Assembly (NCBI GenBank): GCA_946409475.1
Contig: CAMJWQ010000035.1
Location: 1 to 15,541 of the forward strand
Origin: an uncultured Lachnospiraceae bacterium
GTDB taxonomy: Bacteria; Bacillota; Clostridia; Lachnospirales; Lachnospiraceae
Direction: 5' to 3'
Length of the DNA: 15,541 bases
This document shows positions 5,859-13,430 of this stretch, one piece after another. The stretch's first letter is position 1. The number at the start of each line of letters is the position of its first letter. The notes below the pieces were generated by a model, which did not search any database, had not been told where the DNA came from, and saw nothing but the letters and a program-made list of their open reading frames with translations. The translations under genes were made by a program, and so were the position numbers.

Positions 5859-6839
5859 TTAATTCTGAGAATAGGTTTTCACAAATAGATCCAGAGCCGT
5901 TTCTACTTCGGTACCATGACCTTCCATTAAATGTCCGCCGTCAGGAAAGGATACTAAGGTACAGTCCTGAAACCGCTCTGCCGCCTGCTTCATGGCTTGA
6001 AAATCTGCCAGCTTATCATCCTCTGCACCCACTATCAGTGTGGGGACCTGAAGCTCTTCAATGGGATAATCTTCATAATTTTTTGCCATGTCAGGATTGA
6101 CAATAGAGGCATCGATTACGATTCCCTCTTTTCTTTGGGACAGGGGCAGCATGTCATAAATCGTATCCTTGCTCATCCCCATAAGGGGTTCAAAAAAAGG
6201 ACGAAGGAGCCACATACCAAAATCATTGCAAAGAAAAGACGGTGGTCCCGCATAGGTACTATAATGATCCGGTTTACTTGTTAAGGGAGGTGCTGAAGAA
6301 TATAGAATCAATCCCTTAGTCCTTTCCGGATAATCCAAAGCAAACCGAATGGCAATGGTTCCTCCGGCCGATGTACCGAGTATGTAAACTTCATTAATAT
6401 GTAAAGCATCAAGGAGCTCTGCATATGCCCTTGCCTGTTCTTCCGGAGCAGGGCTTTCGGGCACATCACTGCCTAAATAACCGAAACGGGAAGGGGCAAG
6501 AACCCGATAGGCATCCGTTTTATCTTTAAGAGTCTGAAAGCCCTGGTCATATCCTCCTGTGATTCCGTGGGCAACCAGGATAACGGGGCCTTCTCCCCGG
6601 TCTACATATGTCATGGAGCCGCAGCTGAGGGAAACAGTAGAAGGATGATAGGACTCCAGCCTTTTAACGGCTTCTTTTACTTCAGCTTGACATTGCCAAT
6701 ATTGAACCAGCAGAATAAAGCATACTAAACCGGCAAAAATCATCAGATACATAGGCCATTTTCCTTTCTTATTATGGTAAGATTTCTTTTCTCGTTCATT
6801 CTTTTTCGTCTTTGCTTCCATGCTGCCCTTCGTTCTCAT
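5859..6839 (-). CDS. Membrane-anchored alpha/beta hydrolase
   Basis: A 326-residue serine hydrolase of unknown substrate. Residues 1-27 are strongly basic and residues about 28-48 form one hydrophobic helix, so the enzyme is probably anchored with its catalytic domain outside. The alpha/beta hydrolase elements follow in order: oxyanion region VAHGITGG (89-96), nucleophile elbow GTSAGG (155-160, Ser157), acid in GAEDDKLA (Asp274 or Asp275) and histidine in DGGHLMEGH (His303). The start ATG 6839 has AAGGAAG upstream; ATG 6821 is a possible alternative. One base separates it from the end of the TetR gene before it, so they form an operon and the TetR protein probably controls it. It could be an esterase, lipase or peptidase-like enzyme; sequence alone does not decide. 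Confidence 0.9.
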   Translation of the reverse strand: MRTKGSMEAKTKKNEREKKSYHNKKGKWPMYLMIFAGLVCFILLVQYWQCQAEVKEAVKRLESYHPSTVSLSCGSMTYVDRGEGPVILVAHGITGGYDQGFQTLKDKTDAYRVLAPSRFGYLGSDVPESPAPEEQARAYAELLDALHINEVYILGTSAGGTIAIRFALDYPERTKGLILYSSAPPLTSKPDHYSTYAGPPSFLCNDFGMWLLRPFFEPLMGMSKDTIYDMLPLSQRKEGIVIDASIVNPDMAKNYEDYPIEELQVPTLIVGAEDDKLADFQAMKQAAERFQDCTLVSFPDGGHLMEGHGTEVETALDLFVKTYSQN

Positions 6840-6840
6840 G

Positions 6841-7470
6841 CTATTCTTCCTTTTCGTCTTTCACATAAGCTTTGGAAAAAGCGGAGATGTGTTTTTTGAT
6901 CTGCATTGTTAATTCCTCTTTTTCGTACAGGCTGTTATCATACTTATATAAAAGCAGGAAGAGAGGAGAGTAAAAATGAAGTGCCATAACAGCCGGATCA
7001 CTATCCCGGAATATACCCTGCCGTATGAGCTTTTTAAAGAGATTTTCCTCAAAATGCAGCACATCATCGATAAAAAAACGATGAAATAAGGAACCTGCTT
7101 CCTTACTTTGATATTGCTCAATAGTGAGCATTCGCCTGAACTTACATAACACATCATCTTGTAAATAAAAAGAAAATAAATGAATGCATAATTGCTCCAG
7201 GTCTTTTTCTGCTATGGAAGCATAGGTCTCGACCAAAGACTCATTTTTCGGCATTCCTATTTTCTCATAAGCTGTTTGAATTCTTTCGGAAACTTCTGAA
7301 AGAATGGCTTCATATATGGCTTGCTTGCTTTTGTAATGCTTATAGATAGAGCTGTCCTTAATGCCTACTGCAGCTGCTATTTCTTTTATCGAGACACCTG
7401 CAAAGCCATGAACCGAAAATAAAGAAAGAGCTTCCAGCATAATTTTTTGTTTTGTATTATTTTTTTTCAT
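6841..7470 (-). CDS. TetR/AcrR-family regulator of the hydrolase operon
   Basis: A 209-residue DNA-binding dimer. The helix-turn-helix spans about residues 8-55: HGFAGVSIKEIAAAVGIKDS, then SIYKHYKSKQAIYEAIL. The remainder is helical and hydrophobic, as expected for a ligand domain; an LFLLLYKYD stretch lies near the end. ATG 7470 has GAGGA seven bases upstream. The gene is the first of a two-gene operon with the alpha/beta hydrolase. Two palindromes at its promoter make autoregulation likely; the inducer could be the hydrolase substrate or product, which is inference. Confidence 0.92.
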   Translation of the reverse strand: MKKNNTKQKIMLEALSLFSVHGFAGVSIKEIAAAVGIKDSSIYKHYKSKQAIYEAILSEVSERIQTAYEKIGMPKNESLVETYASIAEKDLEQLCIHLFSFYLQDDVLCKFRRMLTIEQYQSKEAGSLFHRFFIDDVLHFEENLFKKLIRQGIFRDSDPAVMALHFYSPLFLLLYKYDNSLYEKEELTMQIKKHISAFSKAYVKDEKEE

Positions 7471-7514
7471 GTAAAATCCTCATTGATAAAAAGCTATTTG
7501 TGAACCATAGAAAA

Positions 7515-7563
7515 GGCTAGTAAACACTAGCCATATAATAGCAAGTGTTTACTAGCCTGTCAA
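7515..7563 (-). promoter_or_regulatory. tetR-hydrolase promoter with two TetR-type operators
   Basis: On the minus strand TTGACA (7563-7558) and TATTAT (7540-7535) are 17 bases apart. One site, GCAAGT-GTTT-ACTAGC (7541-7556), fills the spacer. A second and perfect one, GGCTAGT-AAAC-ACTAGCC (7515-7532), covers the expected start of transcription. Together the outer arms also form a 15-base inverted repeat (7514-7528 and 7544-7558). The layout is a textbook repressor arrangement. Confidence 0.88.
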
Positions 7564-7594
7564 GAGATTTACTTGAATCTATTTAAATCTGTTT

Positions 7595-8050
7595 TTACTT
7601 AAATCGGGAACACTCATAATCAAAAGGTATACTGGTTCCGACAACCACGTCCTCTATTTTTTCTATGATCAGCCAGTCATCCATATTGCCCTGATGGTCA
7701 AAGTCAAGAGGTTCAATTTCTTCGACATCTTTGAACGCAACCAGACACAGACATTTTTTATGCCAGCGGTTTTTCTGCTTATCCGATAAAGCCAGCTGCT
7801 TTTGATTATCCTCCAAGGTCTTCGTAATCTCATCCTCTGTTAACTTTACGTAATTCTGCACATATGTGACGATAGCCTTTGCCGTAATCTTAGCTGTTCC
7901 CTTTTTCATAAAATATAAGCTTTCTCCTGTGAAAACCCGGCTGTGGGGAATTTTTCTTCCGGCAGCTCCGCGAACGGTCATGGTTTTGGTACCGTCAAGT
8001 ATTTTCTCCAGAACCTTTTCCTTATCATCACAATAAACCAAATGAACCAT
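7595..8050 (-). CDS. ASCH-domain-like protein
   Basis: A 151-residue soluble protein of unknown role. The first half has the ASCH/PUA-like layout: KEKVLEKILDGTKTMTVRGA resembles the conserved K-x-I-x-x-G-x-K-T-x-x-x-R segment, followed by VFTGESLYFMKKG and ITAKAIVTYV. ASCH proteins are thought to bind RNA or nucleotides; nothing here shows the substrate. ATG 8050 is chosen because GGAGG lies nine bases before it; an earlier in-frame ATG at 8101 would run into the upstream gene and lacks this site. It follows the broken AraC/GyrI gene by 23 bases on the same strand, so it may have been in that operon. No terminator is clear after it, and transcripts could run into the tetR promoter region. Confidence 0.7.
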   Translation of the reverse strand: MVHLVYCDDKEKVLEKILDGTKTMTVRGAAGRKIPHSRVFTGESLYFMKKGTAKITAKAIVTYVQNYVKLTEDEITKTLEDNQKQLALSDKQKNRWHKKCLCLVAFKDVEEIEPLDFDHQGNMDDWLIIEKIEDVVVGTSIPFDYECSRFK

Positions 8051-8073
8051 ATTTTTATCCTCCGTAATCGATA

Positions 8074-8884
8074 TTAGCTTTTCTTTACAATGGGCAGCCA
8101 TACCTCGCAGCTATATGTGGATGACTGCTGATCTCCCTCCGTATACAGCTCAATATCCGGGGCATCTGCGTATTCATAACCGGAGGTGGGGAGCCATTCC
8201 GTTATGATACGTCTTTGCAGATCCTGTAATGCATTGGGCAATGGGCCAATACAGGTAAATACGGCCCATGTAGCAGGAGGAACCAGGTATTCTTCCATAC
8301 CGTCAGGAACGGGCCGGCTGGAGGCTGCACCTATATAATAATCCATTTCTTTTCCGTCCATACAGGTACTGATGCCTAACACGCCATAGGGAGGTTCGTT
8401 CATCAGAGCACAAATCTGCGGCAGCAGGCCTTTTTGCGTTGTTTCCTGCCAAAAAGCAGGCACTCTCATGAAATTGGCTTCGGGATTGACTTCCATATGA
8501 TCTTTTACACCTACTATACGAAAAGCCTCTTTTTTTTCAATTTTATAAGTCATTTCCGCTTCTCCTTTTATTGTTATTTGAAAACGGATACGTGGATAGG
8601 CTTTCAGGGAGGTTCCTTCCGAACGTGCTTTGGAAGGTGCGACACCGTGCATATTCTGAAAGGCCCGATTAAAGGCTGTAGGTCTGTAGATCAAATGCTG
8701 CTGCCGTCATTTTTCTGCGGCGAATATATTCCGATAGCGGAATTTCTGCTATATAGGAAAACATACGCTGATAGTGAAAAACGGAACAGCAGGCTATTTT
8801 GGCTGCTTCTTCATAACTGATTTTTCCGTATAAATTAGCTTCAATATAATCCAATGATTGGTTTAACCGCTCTATCCATTCCAT
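8074..8884 (-). pseudogene. AraC-family regulator with GyrI-like effector domain, broken by a frameshifting deletion
   Basis: Two overlapping frames together make one known architecture. The first part (8884 to 8669) gives the start of an AraC domain, MEWIERLNQSLDYIEANL to YIRRRKMTAAAFDLQ, then runs into a stop. The second part (from about 8690 down to 8074) resumes with RPTAFNRAFQNMHGVAPSKAR, the end of the second helix-turn-helix, and continues into a GyrI-like domain (TYKIEKKEAFRIVGVK to the end). Intact relatives have roughly 17 residues between FDLQ and SPTAF, which are missing here. CTGTAG occurs twice at the joint (8676-8681, 8684-8689). DNA binding by this protein should be lost. ATG 8553, with AAAGGAG nine bases upstream, could still start a separate 159-residue effector domain. 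The original start ATG 8884 has AAGGAG. Confidence 0.85.
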
Positions 8885-8960
8885 GTAATCCGCTCCTTAT
8901 CCTTAGTTTATCTTATAGCTTTATAGAAGTCCTCTTATTTCTTGTACGAAAAAGAGAGCT

Positions 8961-9183
8961 GCAAAGTGGTCAGATAAATATATATAGCTACTTTCTATAC
9001 GTATTGTACCATGTCCACTAAGCTCGAAAGTACCTCGCTAAGTGGTCAGGTATGTTCTCACTAGGCTCGAAATTACCATTCCCACTAAGCTCGAAAGTAC
9101 CTCGCTAAGTGGTCAGGTATGTTTTCTCACTAGGCTCGAAAGTACCTCCCCAAGTGTTCACACGATACCTCGCCAAGTGTTCA
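8961..9183. repeat. Array of short, partly inverted repeats
   Basis: Motif A, CACTARGCTCGAAAKTACC, occurs at 9016-9034, 9059-9077, 9083-9101 and 9128-9146. Motif B, TACCTCGCYAAGTGKTCA, ends at 9048, 9115, 9160 and 9183, and a weaker copy (GCAAAGTGGTCA) lies at 8961-8972. A 67-base unit is directly duplicated (9015-9081 and 9082-9150, 42 bases identical, then a two-base insertion). The motifs start with CACTA and end with AAGTG, so each A-B pair can fold back. No coding frame uses this stretch. It may be the repeat-rich end of a lost insertion element or a regulatory array. Confidence 0.75.
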
Positions 9184-9201
9184 TATTATACCATAAAGAG
9201 A

Positions 9202-9232
9202 TTTGGATGTAGAACAATTTTGGATGCAGAAC
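9202..9232. repeat. 17-base direct repeat before the blaI promoter
   Basis: TTTGGATGTAGAAC (9202-9215) and TTTGGATGCAGAAC (9219-9232) differ by one base and are 17 bases apart. A partial third TTTGG (9237-9241) touches the -35 box. It could be a binding site, or remnants of slippage. Confidence 0.5.
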
Positions 9233-9241
9233 GTTTTTTGG

Positions 9242-9268
9242 TTGACATCTGTTGACCTTTATGATAAT
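9242..9268 (+). promoter_or_regulatory. Probable blaI-blaR promoter
   Basis: TTGACA (9242-9247) is followed by TATGATAAT (9260-9268). GATAAT at 9263-9268 gives a spacing of only 15 bases, and TAATTT at 9265-9270 gives 17. No clear BlaI-type dyad of TACA/TGTA halves was found; TGTTG (9250-9254) and CAACA (9276-9280) form a weak inverted pair around the -10 region. Confidence 0.5.
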
Positions 9269-9312
9269 TTGAAGACAACAAGCGTTAACCAAATAAGAGG
9301 GGAAAGAAGAAA

Positions 9313-9714
9313 ATGCATAAGAACATTAATTTATCCGATGGGGAATGGAAGCTGATGAATTTACTGTGGGAGAAGGCTCCCAGAACCATAGCACAGATGG
9401 TTGCTGCCTTAGAGGAGGATACCGGCTGGAATAAAAACACTATTTTTGTAATGCTTACCCGATTGGAGGAAAAAGGAGCTGTTTATTTTGAAAATAAAGA
9501 CCGCTCACGTCAGTATTATCCCGCGGTACGCAAGGAAGAGATTTCCATAAAGGAAACAAAGAGCTTTTTAAAAAAGGTATATGGAGGCAGTATCGGACTC
9601 ATGGTAGCTTCTATGGCGGGTCAGAAGGCTCTAACCCAAAATGATATTGAGGAGCTTTATGCCATATTGGAGAGCACCGGCAATGAAAATAAAAAGGAGG
9701 AGGTAAATGATTGA
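9313..9714 (+). CDS. BlaI/MecI-family transcriptional repressor
   Basis: A 133-residue winged-helix repressor that in this family is removed by proteolysis when the partner metallopeptidase senses a signal. The pattern LSDGEWKLMNLLWEKAPRTI, GWNKNTIFVMLTRLEEKGAV, RSRQYYPAV and the C-terminal dimer region (FLKKVYGGSIGLMVASM, ALTQNDIEELYAILE) matches BlaI/MecI closely. GGGGAAAG lies upstream of ATG 9313. It overlaps the following M56 gene by eight bases. No beta-lactamase or penicillin-binding gene is in the window, so its target is unlikely to be a neighbouring resistance gene. Confidence 0.93.
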   Translation: MHKNINLSDGEWKLMNLLWEKAPRTIAQMVAALEEDTGWNKNTIFVMLTRLEEKGAVYFENKDRSRQYYPAVRKEEISIKETKSFLKKVYGGSIGLMVASMAGQKALTQNDIEELYAILESTGNENKKEEVND

Positions 9715-11602
9715 GAGTATAGTTTCATCTTCCCTGCTGATAGCGGCAATCATAGGAATTCGTTTTATTTTTTCGGGTAAAATCAGCCGCCGTTTCCAAT
9801 ACACCTTATGGGTAATTGTACTGATACGGTTATGCTTACCCTTTACCCTTTTACCCAGTGCATTTAGTATCATGAATGTTCTGCATGCGGGGGAAGAGTT
9901 TCATGAACTTCAAATTAACTTAGCGGAAGGCCTTCCGCTAAAAATCGGTGATGGGGATATTCCGCCCATAGCTGCAAATACCATTGATGAAGCTTCCTTT
10001 GAAGAAAACTCGGATTATAATAAAAAATCTTTTGACTATAAGGATACCCTGATGATCATCTGGCCTACAGGGGCCGTTATCGTTTTTCTGTGGTTTGCAG
10101 GTACCAGCCTGGTATTTTATCTGGGACTTAGGAAAATGCGCAGGCCAATTAAGAAAGAGACTTTTCCCTGCGGCCTATCTATACTTAAAAAGTGCAAATT
10201 ACCCATTTATATAGCGGATGACCTGGCATCACCCTGTCTGTTCGGCTTATTACGTCCGGCTGTATACCTGACTTCCGGGGCAGCGGCCGAAAAAGAAATA
10301 TGGGAGCAGGTTATGGTTCATGAATTATGTCATTATCGTCAAGGGGATCATTTCTGGTCCGTCATGCTGGGACTGTGTCTGGCCGTCTATTGGTGGAATC
10401 CCTTTATCTGGGCGGCGGCCCTGCTTTCAAAGGCTGACGGAGAATATGCCTGTGATGAAGCCGCCATTAAAATACTGGGTCCGGATAAACGCATAGCATA
10501 TGGGAAAACGGTGCTCTCCATGATTTCAATAAAAAGAAATCCCATGGGAATCATGTATACGGCAACGACTATGGCCTCCGGGAAAAAGCATATTAAGAAA
10601 AGAATAGAATTGATTGCAAAAAATACAAAGATTATGGCATCAGCTATAGCAATGGTTATCCTCTTAGTAGGCTTATGTATCATCGTTACCTTTACCGGGG
10701 CAAAGGAAAAACCGCCTGCAGCAGAGGAAGCTGCTCCCATGGCACCCATAACCATAGAAGAGGAAGCTGTCCGGAGTCAGGGAGAAGAGTCAGACGGAGA
10801 CAATAAGGAGCTGGATTCCTATATTACAGAGGCTGTTTTAAAGAAAGCCCAAAATGGGGATGATGGGAATTTGGATTCCTTTACAGTGGAATCCCATAGC
10901 ATTTTAAAAATTGTTGAGGAAGGTAACATTGTAACCGTATATGCCATGGTTATGGACTTGAGCTTTCAAAATTCAGATAATGGTCCGGAGGAAATAGGAG
11001 GAAGTCATATGCCGGCAGCATTAACCTTTGAAAAGAAGGAAACAGGAGAGCTTTCTTTATTGGAATATTGGATTCCGGAGGATGGTTCTTACTATGCTTC
11101 CTCCATAAGGGATAAATTTCCGGAGGACATTTATGAGCAGGCTCTGGATACCCAGACCTATGTCCTCCTGCAAATACAGGAGTGCTATGGGAAGGCGGCA
11201 GCCTTAATGAAGGATAGCTTCGATGTTAATGAAAAAATGGAAGAGCTGATTACAAGTATAACGAATACGCCGTCAGAGTCTTCCGATCCTTCTGCTTATA
11301 TAGAGACAAACCCCTCTGCTTACCGGGAGCTTTTATACTATGGAGATGATACTCTTCAATATGTGTTTGCAGAGTTTCTGACCGGGGGACAAACGGATTT
11401 AAAAGGCCATATCATGCTGGCGGCAATGCGGGAATTGATTGGTGGTGAAGATATGAGAGCTGCCGTAACGGGGACCGCACAGGAATGGTTCGATGTATGG
11501 AAGGAAAATGCCCTACGGCTTAAGGAAGAAAGTGATATGGAAACGATTGAAAAGAGCTTTCCGAAAGCTTATATATTATTAAAAATGATGGATGAAATAT
11601 AG
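9707..11602 (+). CDS. BlaR1/MecR1-like M56 membrane metallopeptidase with a non-PBP sensor
   Basis: A 631-residue integral membrane zinc protease that should release the BlaI-type repressor encoded before it. Helices are visible at about 4-22, 32-52, 113-140, 215-238 and 309-330. The catalytic motif is HELCH (His205, Glu206, His209), with a further zinc ligand likely in ADGEYACDEA (Glu246). RRFQYTLWVIVLIRLCLPF is the usual M56 second helix. After the last helix comes a 300-residue outer part. It lacks the SxxK and SxN motifs of the penicillin-binding sensor in BlaR1. Instead it has a domain ending in EYWIPEDGSYYASSIRDKFPED-like sequence (about 380-480) and an alpha-helical segment with GGQTDLKGHIMLAAMRELIGGE (about 530-631). 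The signal is therefore not obviously a beta-lactam. AAGGAGGAGG precedes ATG 9707. Confidence 0.9.
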   Translation: MIESIVSSSLLIAAIIGIRFIFSGKISRRFQYTLWVIVLIRLCLPFTLLPSAFSIMNVLHAGEEFHELQINLAEGLPLKIGDGDIPPIAANTIDEASFEENSDYNKKSFDYKDTLMIIWPTGAVIVFLWFAGTSLVFYLGLRKMRRPIKKETFPCGLSILKKCKLPIYIADDLASPCLFGLLRPAVYLTSGAAAEKEIWEQVMVHELCHYRQGDHFWSVMLGLCLAVYWWNPFIWAAALLSKADGEYACDEAAIKILGPDKRIAYGKTVLSMISIKRNPMGIMYTATTMASGKKHIKKRIELIAKNTKIMASAIAMVILLVGLCIIVTFTGAKEKPPAAEEAAPMAPITIEEEAVRSQGEESDGDNKELDSYITEAVLKKAQNGDDGNLDSFTVESHSILKIVEEGNIVTVYAMVMDLSFQNSDNGPEEIGGSHMPAALTFEKKETGELSLLEYWIPEDGSYYASSIRDKFPEDIYEQALDTQTYVLLQIQECYGKAAALMKDSFDVNEKMEELITSITNTPSESSDPSAYIETNPSAYRELLYYGDDTLQYVFAEFLTGGQTDLKGHIMLAAMRELIGGEDMRAAVTGTAQEWFDVWKENALRLKEESDMETIEKSFPKAYILLKMMDEI

Positions 11603-11716
11603 TAAACAGTACATGATTTTAGATTTGATTTTTATCTGTGGACTAAATTCGGATATATGTGATATTGCTGTTGCTTTAATTGATCAGATGATTGCAAAGG
11701 GGAATTATATATGATT

Positions 11717-11754
11717 ATTTGCCGGTGTAAATAATGGGAATAAACCATTTGCCG
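11717..11754 (+). promoter_or_regulatory. Direct repeats upstream of the two-component operon
   Basis: ATTTGCCG occurs at 11717-11724 and again at 11747-11754, 30 bases apart (about three helical turns); the similarity continues loosely (GTGTAAAT, TGCAATTT). The second copy covers the -35 box. AraC-type response regulators bind direct repeats, so this may be where the downstream regulator acts on its own operon. Confidence 0.5.
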
Positions 11755-11777
11755 TGCAATTTTTAATATGATAAAAT
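11749..11777 (+). promoter_or_regulatory. Promoter of the response regulator-kinase-ABC operon
   Basis: TTGCCG (11749-11754) and TAAAAT (11772-11777) are 17 bases apart, giving a start about 34 bases before the ATG. The poor -35 fits an activator-dependent promoter. The 140 bases between the M56 stop and this site hold no other feature I can support. Confidence 0.65.
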
Positions 11778-11817
11778 ACGTTTGCAATAGGCTAATGGCT
11801 ATTAAGGAGGGACAATA

Positions 11818-13422
11818 ATGTGGAAGGTATTAATAGCAGATGACGAAAAAAAGGTTGGACTGCTGATTAAGAAATTAATTGACTGGGATAATTTGAACCT
11901 GGAATTATTGGATATTGTCCAGGATGGGAAAAATGCCCTGGAAGTTATTTTAAAGAAGAAACCGGATATTGTAATCACGGATATACGCATGCCGGTTATC
12001 TCGGGTTTGGATTTGATTAAGCAGGTAATTTCTTTAAATCTGCAAGTCAGGTTTATTGTGATTAGCGGATACCGCTATTTTGAATATGCGCAGGCGGCCT
12101 TAAAATATGGTGTGGAAAATTACCTGCTTAAGCCTGTTGATGAAGTGGAATTAAACCAGCAATTGGGGAAAATTTGTATGGAATTACAGGAACTGCAGCA
12201 GGAAACAGTAAAAATAGAAGCATTGGAAAACCGTTATAATAATAGCAAGCATATATTACATAGGGAATTGTTAAATGATTTTATTGAAAATAAAGAGAAC
12301 CGCTTGATTTCAGATGTTAATAAGGAATATGGTGTCAGATTAGGAAGAGGATACTTTAGAGCCTTTTGCCTGAAGGCAGACAGAAATCTGAAAATAGAAA
12401 AAAGTGAACAGCAGGAAAAGGTGTTAATGCAAAGGTTAACAAAAAAGATAGACAGAGGTTTTGAAAATATAGCAATAGATATTGTCATATCTGTACAAAA
12501 TGATATGCGTATTTTAGTATTGCTTAATTATAAAGAGGAATTAAGAAGTACTGTTAATGAGAAAATTAATGAAGTATTTCTGCAGTGCAAAGAATATATG
12601 GAGGAGTTTGAAAATTATGAGGTAACGGTTGGAGTAAGCAAAGACACGTTGGACTTTTCAAAAATCAATATTATATTAGAGATGGCAAAAGAAGCAATAA
12701 ATTGCAGAATTTTTGACGGTACCGGAATCCGGATAGAAAATTATTCAGAAAACAAAAACAGGGCATTTAAAGGAACTGACGTTCTGGAAATCTATAAAGA
12801 AGATATTATGAAGGCATTTCAGATATTAGACTGTGATTATGCAGGCAATATTATTTTTAATTGCTTCAAACTCGCAGAAGAAAAAAATATTATGGCATGT
12901 GAATATCTGCAGTTAAGTAAAGGGATTATTTTACTTTATCAAAATGAAATAAAGGAACTATTACAAGAGGACATAGGGGAGTTTCCCCTAAAGCTGCTGG
13001 AAAAAGAAAATAATTGTAAAACAGTTGATATGTTAAAAAATTGTATGATAAGAGAAATAAAGGATAATATGATTACGCTTATCCGGAAAAGAGAGGAGAG
13101 AGAGCGGAAGCCTGTTTTAGAAATAATTGAATATATGAAAGAAAATTATTCTCAAAAGGTATCATTAGAGCAGGTAGCGGAAAAATCGGGATTTAATCCC
13201 AATTATTTTTCTGAGATTTTTAAAAAGGAAACGGGCAAAAATTTCTCTGTTTATCTCCAGGAAATACGAATGGAAGCGGCAAAGCAGATGCTAAGGGACG
13301 GGAAAGATACCGTATACGATATTGCCAATAAGGTGGGCTATAAGGATCCTAAATACTTTAGCCAGCAGTTTACCAAAATTGTTGGAACAAAACCGAATGA
13401 ATATAGAAAGCTATATGCGTAA
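11818..13422 (+). CDS. YesN-type response regulator with AraC DNA-binding domain
   Basis: A 534-residue response regulator. The receiver covers about residues 1-120 with acidic pair Asp8-Asp9, phosphoacceptor Asp55 in VITDIRMP, Ser83 in VISGY and Lys105 in LLKPVDE. The middle 300 residues are the poorly conserved linker typical of YesN-like proteins, starting with a coiled-coil-like stretch. The C-terminal AraC domain (about 430-534) has two helix-turn-helices: VSLEQVAEKSGFNPNYFSEI (about 448-467) and VYDIANKVGYKDPKYFSQQF (about 499-518). AAGGAGG (11804-11810) precedes ATG 11818. The kinase follows after eight bases. Such regulators usually control sugar uptake and degradation genes; the target lies outside the window, apart from possible autoregulation. 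Confidence 0.95.
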   Translation: MWKVLIADDEKKVGLLIKKLIDWDNLNLELLDIVQDGKNALEVILKKKPDIVITDIRMPVISGLDLIKQVISLNLQVRFIVISGYRYFEYAQAALKYGVENYLLKPVDEVELNQQLGKICMELQELQQETVKIEALENRYNNSKHILHRELLNDFIENKENRLISDVNKEYGVRLGRGYFRAFCLKADRNLKIEKSEQQEKVLMQRLTKKIDRGFENIAIDIVISVQNDMRILVLLNYKEELRSTVNEKINEVFLQCKEYMEEFENYEVTVGVSKDTLDFSKINIILEMAKEAINCRIFDGTGIRIENYSENKNRAFKGTDVLEIYKEDIMKAFQILDCDYAGNIIFNCFKLAEEKNIMACEYLQLSKGIILLYQNEIKELLQEDIGEFPLKLLEKENNCKTVDMLKNCMIREIKDNMITLIRKREERERKPVLEIIEYMKENYSQKVSLEQVAEKSGFNPNYFSEIFKKETGKNFSVYLQEIRMEAAKQMLRDGKDTVYDIANKVGYKDPKYFSQQFTKIVGTKPNEYRKLYA

Positions 13423-13430
13423 AACGGGAG

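Noticed and set aside
8434..8820. Plus-strand frame of 128 codons opposite the AraC/GyrI pseudogene
   Set aside because: It is antisense to a recognisable regulator, has no ribosome site and reads as low-complexity.
8961..9183. CRISPR array
   Set aside because: Repeats are imperfect, alternate in orientation, have irregular spacing and no unique spacers; no cas gene is present.
9707..11602. Beta-lactam resistance sensor BlaR1/MecR1 in the strict sense
   Set aside because: The C-terminal part lacks the penicillin-binding SxxK and SxN motifs, and no beta-lactamase or PBP2a gene is nearby.
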